A stretch of 7,903 nt of DNA from NCBI GenBank assembly GCA_002435595.1, contig DJBL01000100.1, positions 1 to 7,903 on the forward strand, given 5' to 3'. The DNA is from Stenotrophomonas maltophilia. Its GTDB lineage: Bacteria > Pseudomonadota > Gammaproteobacteria > Xanthomonadales > Xanthomonadaceae. Positions within the stretch are counted from its first letter, which is position 1. The number at the start of each line of letters is the position of its first letter. This document shows positions 1-5,717 of the stretch, in pieces. A program made the translations under genes and the position numbers. The notes beneath the pieces are model-generated. The model did not search any database. It saw nothing but the letters and a program-made list of their open reading frames with translations, and was not told where the DNA came from.

Positions 1-1119
1 GTTCTCCAGCTCGCGCACGTTGCCGGGCCAGTCGTGCTCGCGCAGCGCCTGCAGCGCGGCGGCGGTAAGCCGTTTGGGCGGGGTGTCGAGCTTGCGCGCG
101 GCGGCGGCCAGGAAGGTGTCGGTGAGCTGGGCGATGTCGTCGCGACGCTCGCGCAGCGGCGGCAGCCGCAGCCGCACCACGTCCAGGCGGTGCAGCAGGT
201 CGGCGCGGAAACGGCCCTGCGCCACCAGCGATTCCAGGTCCTGGTGGGTGGCGGCAATCACCCGCACATCCACGCGGATCAGCTCACGACCCCCGACCCG
301 GAAGAACTCGCCCTCGGCCAGCACGCGCAGCAGGCGGGTCTGCAGCGGCAGCGGCATGTCGCCGATTTCATCCAGGAACAACGTGCCGCCATCGGCCTGC
401 TCGAAGCGCCCCACATGCCGCCGCTGCGCCCCGGTGAACGCGCCGGCCTCGTGGCCGAACAGTTCACTTTCCAGCAGTTCGGAAGGAATGGCCGCAGTGT
501 TGAGCGCGACGAACGGTCCCTGCACGCGCGGTGATTCGTGGTGCAGCGCATGCGCGACCAGTTCCTTGCCGGTGCCGGTTTCGCCGTTGATCAGGACCGA
601 CAACGGTGCCTGCGCCAACCGCCCGATCGCACGGAACAGCGCGCGCATGGCCGGGGTGTCCCCCACCAGCTGTGGGCGCTGGTCCGGCGTGGGTTCCACG
701 GCCGCGGGCACCGGTGCATCCACCAGCGCGTCCTGCTCGGGCAATACGCGCTGGGCCAGTGCCACCGCATCGTCAAGATCGAACGGTTTGGACAGAAATT
801 CCTGCGCACCGCCACGGAACGCGCCGGCGGTGCTGGCCACGTCGGTATAGGCCGACATCACGATCACCGGCAACTGCGGGTGCGCCGCCTTGAGCTTGTC
901 CAGCAACACCAGGCCATCGTCGCCGGGCATGCGCACGTCGGTGAACAGCAGGTCCGGCGGCGGCTGGGTGCCAAGCATGGCCAGGGCCGCGGCGGCGCCG
1001 TCGAAGCCTTCCACGCGGTAACCGGCATCGCGCAGCGCGGTGCACAGCACGAAGCGCACGGCGCGGTCGTCATCGACCACCCAGACGCGCTGGGCGGTGC
1101 TGTCGGTGTCATCCGCCAT
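1..1119 (-). CDS. ntrC: Nitrogen regulation response regulator NtrC (partial, C-terminus off the left edge)
   Basis: NtrC is the cytoplasmic response regulator phosphorylated by NtrB under nitrogen limitation; it activates sigma54 promoters such as glnA. The frame stays open from the ATG at 1117-1119 to base 1, giving 373 residues of a family usually about 470 long. A receiver domain comes first (about 10-125), with acidic residues D16-D18, phosphoacceptor D61 in FTDVRMPG, S89 and K111. The AAA+ domain (about 150-373) has Walker A GETGTGKE (179-186), the sigma54-contacting GAFTGA loop (226-231), Walker B GGTLFLDE (244-251), FRADLLHRL (303-311) and WPGNVREL (364-371). The missing end should hold the Fis-type helix-turn-helix. 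AGGAGG lies 6 nt before the start (1126-1131), and the start overlaps the ntrB stop by 11 bp, so translation is probably coupled. The intact GAFTGA motif supports a sigma54 activator; NtrC rather than a paralogue is inferred from the NtrB partner. Confidence 0.95.
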   Translation of the reverse strand, partial: MADDTDSTAQRVWVVDDDRAVRFVLCTALRDAGYRVEGFDGAAAALAMLGTQPPPDLLFTDVRMPGDDGLVLLDKLKAAHPQLPVIVMSAYTDVASTAGAFRGGAQEFLSKPFDLDDAVALAQRVLPEQDALVDAPVPAAVEPTPDQRPQLVGDTPAMRALFRAIGRLAQAPLSVLINGETGTGKELVAHALHHESPRVQGPFVALNTAAIPSELLESELFGHEAGAFTGAQRRHVGRFEQADGGTLFLDEIGDMPLPLQTRLLRVLAEGEFFRVGGRELIRVDVRVIAATHQDLESLVAQGRFRADLLHRLDVVRLRLPPLRERRDDIAQLTDTFLAAAARKLDTPPKRLTAAALQALREHDWPGNVRELEN

Positions 1120-2167
1120 GGGCGGCCTCCTCGGCGGGCGTACCGTGGCCGATCGGCAACAGCACGGTGAAGACGGTATGCCCGGGACGCGAGCGGTAGG
1201 TCAGCGTGCCGCGGTGTTCGCGTGCCACCTGCTGGGCCAGCGCCAGGCCCAGCCCGGTCCCTTCGGCGCGGCCGCTCACCAACGGCAGGAACAGATGCTC
1301 GGCCAACTGCTCGGGCACGCCGCGGCCGTCGTCGGCGATTTCCAGGCGCAGCGCCAGCGGGTGCAGCGGGTCGCCGATGCGCACGCCGTGCTCCACCCGG
1401 GTCCGCAGGGTCACGCTGCCGGCACCGGCCTGGATGGCGTTGCGCACCAGGTTCCACACCGCCTGGGTGAGGCGGTCGGCATCGCCGTCGAATTCGGGAA
1501 TGCTGGGGTCGTAATCGCGCTGCAGGCGCACCGCCCAGCCACCTTCGCTCTCGGCCAGGCGCAGCACGCGCTCCAGCGAGGCGTGGATGTTGAGCGGGGC
1601 ATGCGGCGCGGCCGGGGCCGGCGACAGCAGTTGTTCGAGCAGGCCGTTGAGGCGCTCGATCTCCGAGCCGATCAGCTCGATCAGCTCGCGCTCGTCCGGA
1701 TCACGCTGGGCATTGCGCCGGGCCAGCAGCTGCGCCGCCCCCTTGAGGCCGGCCAACGGGTTGCGCAGCTCGTGGGCCAGGCCCTTGAGCGCGGCACTGA
1801 GCGCGCTGGGCAGGGCCTGGGTGGGGTCCAGGCCGGGGAACTCGTCCACCGGATGCGCTTCGAGCAGCCACCCGCCTTCGTCCCACCGGCTCAGCCAGCC
1901 TTCGGCAAAACGCGGGGCGTCGCCCGGCAGGGCCAGGGCCAGCCGATGCAGGCGCAGGGTGTCGCGCTCGTCACGGGCCAGGAAGTGGGCCAGCGCCTCG
2001 CCCTGCACTTCAAGCGAGGCCAGCGGCTGGCCGATCAGGCGGCGCACGCTGACACCCAGCCAGCGGGCAAAGGCAGGATTGCAGCCGACCACGCGGCCGC
2101 TGGCATCGGCCCAGGCAACCGGAGTGCCGAGGACGTCGAGGGCGGGCGGGAGCAACGCGGCAGTCAT
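1109..2167 (-). CDS. ntrB: Nitrogen regulation sensor histidine kinase NtrB
   Basis: NtrB is a soluble histidine kinase/phosphatase that sets NtrC phosphorylation in response to PII. The 352-residue product has no membrane segment, as expected. It has a PAS-like sensor region (about 9-110), then the DHp H-box GLAHELRNPLAG with phosphorylated H132. The HATPase_c domain follows: N-box VWNLVRNAIQA (N243), G1 box DDGRGVP (279-285), FLPLVSGR (293-300) and G2 GTGLGLAL (303-310). I chose the ATG at 2165-2167 because the PAS domain starts there; an in-frame ATG 22 codons upstream (2231-2233) would read through the predicted NtrC operator and adds an Arg-rich tail unlike the family. There is no Shine-Dalgarno sequence before the chosen start: the operator touches it, so the mRNA may be leaderless. 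The stop overlaps the ntrC start. glnA is not visible in this window. Confidence 0.94.
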   Translation of the reverse strand: MTAALLPPALDVLGTPVAWADASGRVVGCNPAFARWLGVSVRRLIGQPLASLEVQGEALAHFLARDERDTLRLHRLALALPGDAPRFAEGWLSRWDEGGWLLEAHPVDEFPGLDPTQALPSALSAALKGLAHELRNPLAGLKGAAQLLARRNAQRDPDERELIELIGSEIERLNGLLEQLLSPAPAAPHAPLNIHASLERVLRLAESEGGWAVRLQRDYDPSIPEFDGDADRLTQAVWNLVRNAIQAGAGSVTLRTRVEHGVRIGDPLHPLALRLEIADDGRGVPEQLAEHLFLPLVSGRAEGTGLGLALAQQVAREHRGTLTYRSRPGHTVFTVLLPIGHGTPAEEAAHGG

Positions 2168-2184
2168 TGCACCAATGTAGTGCA
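2168..2184 (-). promoter_or_regulatory. Predicted NtrC-binding operator touching the ntrB start codon
   Basis: On the minus strand the 17 bp read TGCACTACATTGGTGCA. This matches the classical enterobacterial NtrC site TGCACCA-N3-TGGTGCA with one mismatch (T for C in the left arm), and the arms are symmetric at 6 of 7 positions. The site ends at the base before the ntrB ATG. It contains TACATT (2176-2181), which could serve as a -10 element and would place the transcript start at or next to the ATG. In E. coli an NtrC site overlaps the glnL (ntrB) promoter and represses it; the same autoregulatory logic is inferred here. No convincing -35 box and no GG-N10-GC sigma54 promoter were found next to it. 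Confidence 0.65.
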
Positions 2185-2248
2185 AAACGGGGGGATTGAG
2201 CGGGCGACGACGGTGAACGCAGGCCATCGTCAAGAGCGTCGGGCCCTG

Positions 2249-2448
2249 TCAAACGGTGCCGGCGTGCTGCTTCAGCGCGTCCACCCGTGCCTGATCGATC
2301 CCGGCCTATCGCGTGCCTGGATCCTGGCGTACGTCCATTCCCTGCCGGCATCCACGTGCACCAGGCCCAGCCGCAGCACAGCCCGGAAGAACGCGCAGGC
2401 CGTGGCGTCATCGGCGATGTCCAGGCTCGTCGGATACGTCGCGTCCAT
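2249..2448 (-). pseudogene. Small unrecognised reading frame after the VOC gene, probably frameshifted
   Basis: An ATG at 2446-2448, 6 nt after the VOC stop, opens a 58-codon frame that ends at TGA 2272-2274. Its first 36 or so codons have the high GC3 of real genes here and encode a plausible helix (DDATACAFFRAVLRLGLV). The second half uses several AGG and GGA codons and ends in SIRHGWTR. In the adjacent frame, from about 2310 down, the sequence reads IDQARVDALKQHAGTV and then stops at TGA 2249-2251, which looks like a natural C-terminus. Adding one G in the CCGGG run near 2306-2310 would join the two parts into a protein of about 66 residues. I do not recognise the family. It may be a decayed gene, a sequencing error, or simply the 58-residue frame; short length keeps confidence low. 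Confidence 0.35.
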
Positions 2449-2454
2449 GAGCGC

Positions 2455-2805
2455 CTACGCGTGCTGCAGGATATTGACCAGCCGCCCCAACGGGTCGCGC
2501 ACGTAGAACCGTCGCACGCCCCAGGGTTCGCTGGCCGGCCCATACACCAGTGCGATGCCAGCGGCCTGCACCCTGCGCAGCGCCTCCTCCAGGTCGTCCA
2601 CCTCCACCGACAGGTCGGGCACATCGGTACCCGAGCCCCCCTCCTGCGCCACGCTGACCTGCACGGTCATGGCATTCGGGCTTGCATAGGTGCGGATCCA
2701 GCCATGGTCCATCACCAGCTCCAGACCGAGGATGTCCCGATAGAACCGATCGGCTAGCACGGGGTCTTCGGTGCGGAGGTTGGCGATGATGCGTTTGACC
2801 TGCAT
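2455..2805 (-). CDS. VOC (glyoxalase/bleomycin-resistance fold) family protein
   Basis: This 116-residue cytoplasmic protein has the beta-alpha-beta-beta-beta pattern of the vicinal oxygen chelate fold. FYRDILGLEL (21-30) is the typical first helix, LSVEVDDLEEALRRVQAAG (65-83) the second-module strand and helix, and DPLGRLVNILQH (104-115) the closing strand. The usual metal ligands are absent: there is no His in the first strand (RIIANL) or at the start of the second module (DLSVEVDD), and the closing Glu is replaced by Asn (N111). It is therefore more likely a ligand-binding or metal-independent member than a true lactoylglutathione lyase; substrate unknown. AAGGA sits 6-7 nt before the ATG at 2803-2805, which decides this start over a longer in-frame extension. 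It is divergent from the serine hydrolase operon and may be followed by a tiny coupled frame. Confidence 0.88.
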   Translation of the reverse strand: MQVKRIIANLRTEDPVLADRFYRDILGLELVMDHGWIRTYASPNAMTVQVSVAQEGGSGTDVPDLSVEVDDLEEALRRVQAAGIALVYGPASEPWGVRRFYVRDPLGRLVNILQHA

Positions 2806-2966
2806 GGAGATTCCTTTCCATTCGCGGGGGGTGGGCCAGCGCGGCTTTGCGCGGCTGCCTGCGCGAATGTAATGCACAACCGCGGACGGCGGGCAGGGGC
2901 GCGCAGCCAGGCGCCTGGCCTGCCGACCGGGTGCCGCCAGGCCGCGTGGCAATCGATAGCGACCGC

Positions 2967-2986
2967 TTGACTACAAATGTAGTCAA
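2967..2986. promoter_or_regulatory. Predicted BlaI/MecI-type operator (perfect 20-bp palindrome)
   Basis: The sequence TTGACTACAAATGTAGTCAA is a perfect inverted repeat: 9-bp arms around a central AA. Its core, ACTACAAATGTAGT, matches the TACA-N2-TGTA dyad bound by the winged-helix repressors BlaI, MecI and CopY. It covers the -35 box and much of the spacer of the promoter for the downstream beta-lactamase-fold gene, so a bound repressor would block RNA polymerase. In the known systems BlaI/MecI is cleaved on signalling by the BlaR1/MecR1 M56 peptidase. Neither regulator is in the window, so control in trans is inferred. Confidence 0.7.
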
Positions 2987-2995
2987 GGCTACAAC
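2967..2995 (+). promoter_or_regulatory. Sigma70-type promoter for the serine hydrolase pair
   Basis: The -35 box TTGACT (2967-2972; 5 of 6 consensus) is separated by exactly 17 bp from the -10 box TACAAC (2990-2995; 4 of 6). The predicted transcript start is near 3002, leaving a leader of about 24 nt before the ATG at 3026. The BlaI/MecI-like palindrome begins at the first base of the -35 box. Confidence 0.6.
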
Positions 2996-3019
2996 AGCAT
3001 CCGACTCCGCTGTGTAGCC
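2987..3019. repeat. Imperfect inverted repeat between the -10 box and the start codon
   Basis: The left arm GGCTACAACAGC (2987-2998) pairs with the right arm GCTGTGTAGCC (3009-3019), with one bulged base and a 10-nt loop. It spans the -10 box and the expected transcript start, so the left arm would be mostly outside the mRNA. It is therefore better read as a DNA-level dyad (a possible second protein site) than as an RNA hairpin, unless transcription starts further upstream. Confidence 0.4.
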
Positions 3020-3025
3020 GGTCCT

Positions 3026-4495
3026 ATGCGCCTTGTTGCCCGTGTGTGCGGTGTTGCAGTGCTTCTGTGCAGTTTCCTGGCCGGGGCCAAGGCCGCCGAT
3101 ACCGCAGGGCAGCTGCGCGACCTGGTCGACAGCTATGCCGATCGCCGCGGTTTCAACGGCACCGTGCTCGTCGCCAGGGAAGGCAAGGTGCTGGTGCTTG
3201 CCGCGCATGGCAAGGCCAATGCGGAGTGGGCGGTGCCCAACCAGACCGACTCACGCTTTCGCATCGGCTCGTTGACCAAGCCGCTGGTGGCCACGTTGAC
3301 GATGCAACTGGTGCAGGACGGCAAGCTTCGGCTGGACGGAACGCTGGGTGACTATCTTCCCGATCTCTATGCCAACACCCCGGCCGCATCGGTAACGGTG
3401 GCCCAGTTGCTCAGCCATACCTCCGGCCTGGCCGATCTGCCGGCGCGCTATACCGATGACTGGTGGCAGACGGCCGCGCGACGCCACTATGCGCCGCTGG
3501 ACTTCGCACGCGAGTGGATCCCGCCGACGCTGCAGGAAGCGCCAGGGCAACACTGGCGGTACAACAACAATGGCTTCTTCCTGCTTGGGTTGCTGATCGA
3601 ACGCGTCACCGGCGACTCGCTTGCACACACCCTGCAGGCGCGGATCTTCGGGCCGGCCGGCATGACCTCCAGCGGGCTGTTCACCGACGACGCCGTGGTC
3701 GGCCACCTTGCCCAGGGCTATGCACGCACCCCGGCGGGCCAATGGATGCCGCCGCAGTGGATCGACCCCACCGTTTCCTATGCAGCGGCGGGCATCTACA
3801 CCACGGCCGAGGATCTCTACCGCTTCGACCAGGCGCTCTACGGCCCGTCCCTGCTGCGCGAGGACATGCGCAGCACGATGCTGCAGGTCCACGCGGCCGG
3901 GTACGGATTTGGCTGGAACGTGGAACGCTGGACACTGCCCGATGGCAGCACGTTGCCCGTGGCATCCCACACCGGCAGCGTGCCGGGTTATCAAAGCTAC
4001 TACCTGCGCTCGGAACCGCACCGCGATGCGGTGATCATCCTGGACAACCTCTGGCAGGGCGCGCTGGTGGTGGCGATGGGGCGGGATCTGATGGAAGTGC
4101 TCAACGGCAAGCCGATGCAGCCGGCCCGGCGCAGCCTCGATGACCTGCTGACCCCCATCGCCTACGGTCAGGGCGTGGACGCCATGGTCCGGGCCTATAC
4201 CGGCCTTGGCGAGCGCGGCAGTGACTACGATCGGAGCGAGCGTGCCTTCAACACGCTCGGCTACAAGTTCCTGCGTGCGGACAGGAAGGAGGCGGCGGTG
4301 CGCGTGCTGGAATGGGGGGCGGCGGCCTATCCGGCGTCTGCCAATGCGCACGACAGCCTCGGCGAGGCCTACCGGGCAGCGGGGCGACTCGACGAGGCCC
4401 GTCGCAGCTACCAGGCCGCATTGCGGCTGGATCCAACAAGCAGCAGTGCCCTGGCCGCCCTGGCCGACATGCCGGCCGACGCCTCGCCGCACTGA
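3026..4495 (+). CDS. Exported penicillin-recognising serine hydrolase with two C-terminal TPRs
   Basis: The 489-residue product starts with a signal peptide cleaved most likely after AKA (21-23), then a class-C beta-lactamase-fold (Pfam Beta-lactamase type) domain at about 27-355. The three active-site motifs are visible: SLTK with nucleophile S82 and K85, YNN (179-181), and HTG (315-317) in the place of KTG. LLSHTSGLADL (128-138) is also typical of the family. After the catalytic domain come two tetratricopeptide repeats, about 406-439 (AFNTLGYKFL...) and 440-473 (AHDSLGEAYR...RLDP). Members act as esterases, D-Ala peptidases/amidases or weak beta-lactamases, so the substrate cannot be assigned here; the periplasm is the expected location. 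The ATG at 3026 is chosen for the complete signal peptide, although no clear ribosome site precedes it. It is the first gene of a likely two-gene operon under a BlaI/MecI-like operator. Confidence 0.9.
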   Translation: MRLVARVCGVAVLLCSFLAGAKAADTAGQLRDLVDSYADRRGFNGTVLVAREGKVLVLAAHGKANAEWAVPNQTDSRFRIGSLTKPLVATLTMQLVQDGKLRLDGTLGDYLPDLYANTPAASVTVAQLLSHTSGLADLPARYTDDWWQTAARRHYAPLDFAREWIPPTLQEAPGQHWRYNNNGFFLLGLLIERVTGDSLAHTLQARIFGPAGMTSSGLFTDDAVVGHLAQGYARTPAGQWMPPQWIDPTVSYAAAGIYTTAEDLYRFDQALYGPSLLREDMRSTMLQVHAAGYGFGWNVERWTLPDGSTLPVASHTGSVPGYQSYYLRSEPHRDAVIILDNLWQGALVVAMGRDLMEVLNGKPMQPARRSLDDLLTPIAYGQGVDAMVRAYTGLGERGSDYDRSERAFNTLGYKFLRADRKEAAVRVLEWGAAAYPASANAHDSLGEAYRAAGRLDEARRSYQAALRLDPTSSSALAALADMPADASPH

Positions 4496-4509
4496 GTGCG
4501 CCCCACGCC

Positions 4510-4527
4510 CTGCGCCCGGCTGCGCAG
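4510..4527 (+). other. Small hairpin between the two serine hydrolase genes
   Basis: CTGCGC and GCGCAG form a perfect 6-bp stem with a 6-nt loop, 14 nt after the first hydrolase stop. No T tract follows, so termination is unlikely; it might affect mRNA stability or relative expression of the two genes. The same stem arms recur just after the second gene. Confidence 0.3.
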
Positions 4528-4567
4528 GTGCGATCTCTCTACGGCCACCGTACCCAAGGAGCGTCAC

Positions 4568-5680
4568 GTGTCTGTCCAGCATCGCAGCCTCGCCCTGTTC
4601 ACCGCCGCACTGCTGTCTACCCCGCTGCTTTGCACCGCCGCCAGCACGATGGAGGCGTCCAATGCGATGACCCGGCACTTGATACAGCAGACGATGACGG
4701 AGGCGCGCATCCCCGGCCTGCAGATTGCCGTGGTCAAGGACGGCCAGGTTGTGCTGTCCGAGCACTATGGGCTGGCCAACGTGGAGAACCGCACCCCGGT
4801 GACCGCGGACACGGTATTCCCGATCAATTCGGCGACCAAATCGTTCACCGGGGTGGCGCTGATGCAGCTGGCCGAGGCCGGGAAAGTCGAACTCGATGCG
4901 CCGATCTCGCGCTACCTCGACGGCCTCCCCGACACGTGGCGGGGCATCCGCGTTCGCCAGCTGCTCGCCCATACCTCGGGGCTGCCCAACATTGTCGACC
5001 GGCAGGGCCTGATCGGCGGCGGCACCGAGCAGCAGGCGTGGGCCGCGGTGGCGGCGCTGCCGATGGATGCGCCCGTCGGCGAAACATTCGCCTACAACCA
5101 GACCAATTACGGGCTGTTGGCCAGGCTCGTCACGCATCAGGCCGGCATGCCCTACACGCAGTATGTCGCCGAACACCAGTTCAAGTTGGCGGGCATGCGC
5201 ACGGCGGTGTTCGGCGACAGCTACGACCTGGTGCCGAATGCGGCAAGCATTTACAGCTACTCACGCCGCAGGCCGCTGGTGGAGGGCGACGATGATCGCC
5301 TCGCCCACTGGATCGACGATCTGCCGCCGGGGCTGCGCGCGGGCGGCGGAATCCAGACCAGCGCCGGGCAACTGGCTCACTGGATCATCGCCCTCACCGA
5401 TGGCCGCTTGATGGCACCTGCCAGTGTCCAGGCGATGTGGACACCGGAGAAGCTCAACAGCGGGGCCGATGGGCGTTGGGCAGCGGGATGGCCGGTGCTC
5501 AGTGCGGCGCCGGACGACCCGCAGGTGGGCGGCATCGGCGGGGGTCGCGCTGCGTTCGTGGTCTACCCGAAGGAGCACCTGGCGGTGATCGTGCTGACCA
5601 ACCTCGTGGGCGCCAGCCCGGAAGGCTTCATTCCGAAGATCGCCGCGCTTTACCGGTCCGCACCGGTGGTGCCGGAGTAA
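4568..5680 (+). CDS. Second exported serine hydrolase (beta-lactamase-fold family)
   Basis: The 370-residue product begins at GTG 4568, chosen because AAGGAG (4556-4561) lies 6 nt upstream and a signal peptide (about 1-25, hydrophobic LALFTAALLSTPLLCTA) starts right there. The in-frame ATG at 4496 would add 24 Arg/Cys-rich residues ahead of the signal peptide. The catalytic domain (about 33-350) has SATK with nucleophile S88 and K91, and LLAHTSGLPNI (132-142). The second motif reads YNQTNY (176-181), with Gln instead of the usual Asn at the third position. The third motif is GIGGG (322-326), with no His or Lys. These changes suggest an esterase- or peptidase-like member rather than a beta-lactamase, but the substrate is unknown. 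It lies 72 bp after the first hydrolase, has no obvious promoter of its own, and is probably co-transcribed with it. The two proteins share only the superfamily motifs. Confidence 0.88.
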   Translation: MSVQHRSLALFTAALLSTPLLCTAASTMEASNAMTRHLIQQTMTEARIPGLQIAVVKDGQVVLSEHYGLANVENRTPVTADTVFPINSATKSFTGVALMQLAEAGKVELDAPISRYLDGLPDTWRGIRVRQLLAHTSGLPNIVDRQGLIGGGTEQQAWAAVAALPMDAPVGETFAYNQTNYGLLARLVTHQAGMPYTQYVAEHQFKLAGMRTAVFGDSYDLVPNAASIYSYSRRRPLVEGDDDRLAHWIDDLPPGLRAGGGIQTSAGQLAHWIIALTDGRLMAPASVQAMWTPEKLNSGADGRWAAGWPVLSAAPDDPQVGGIGGGRAAFVVYPKEHLAVIVLTNLVGASPEGFIPKIAALYRSAPVVPE

Positions 5681-5681
5681 C

Positions 5682-5696
5682 CTGCGCACGGCGCAG
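5682..5696. terminator. Weak hairpin in the convergent gap after the second hydrolase
   Basis: CTGCGC-ACG-GCGCAG forms a 6-bp GC-only stem one base after the stop codon, in the 37-bp gap between convergent genes. No T run follows on either strand, so it is only a candidate terminator. Confidence 0.3.
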
Positions 5697-5717
5697 ACTG
5701 GCGTCGTGCGGGCGCCC

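Noticed and set aside
20..1170. Several plus-strand open frames (20-850, 34-534, 538-1170)
   Set aside because: They are antisense to the unbroken NtrC frame that runs from 1119 to base 1 with all receiver and AAA+ motifs.
2168..2260. Sigma54 promoter upstream of ntrB
   Set aside because: No GG-N10-GC arrangement was found on the minus strand near TTTTGCA, so only the NtrC operator is reported.
1040..2506. Long plus-strand open frame of 488 codons antisense to ntrB
   Set aside because: It is opposite the clearly homologous ntrB frame, has no recognisable domain, and is expected from the high GC3 of the true gene.
2866..2880. Minus-strand TTGTGCATTACATT upstream of the VOC gene, resembling the ntrB operator
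   Set aside because: It lacks the right-hand TGGTGCA arm and is not a palindrome; similarity is limited to TGCA-TTACATT and may be a -10-like element only.
3251..5176. Long minus-strand open frame of 641 codons antisense to both serine hydrolases
   Set aside because: The plus-strand genes have signal peptides, motifs and (for the second) a ribosome site; the antisense product is His/Gly/Arg-rich without domains and spans two genes.
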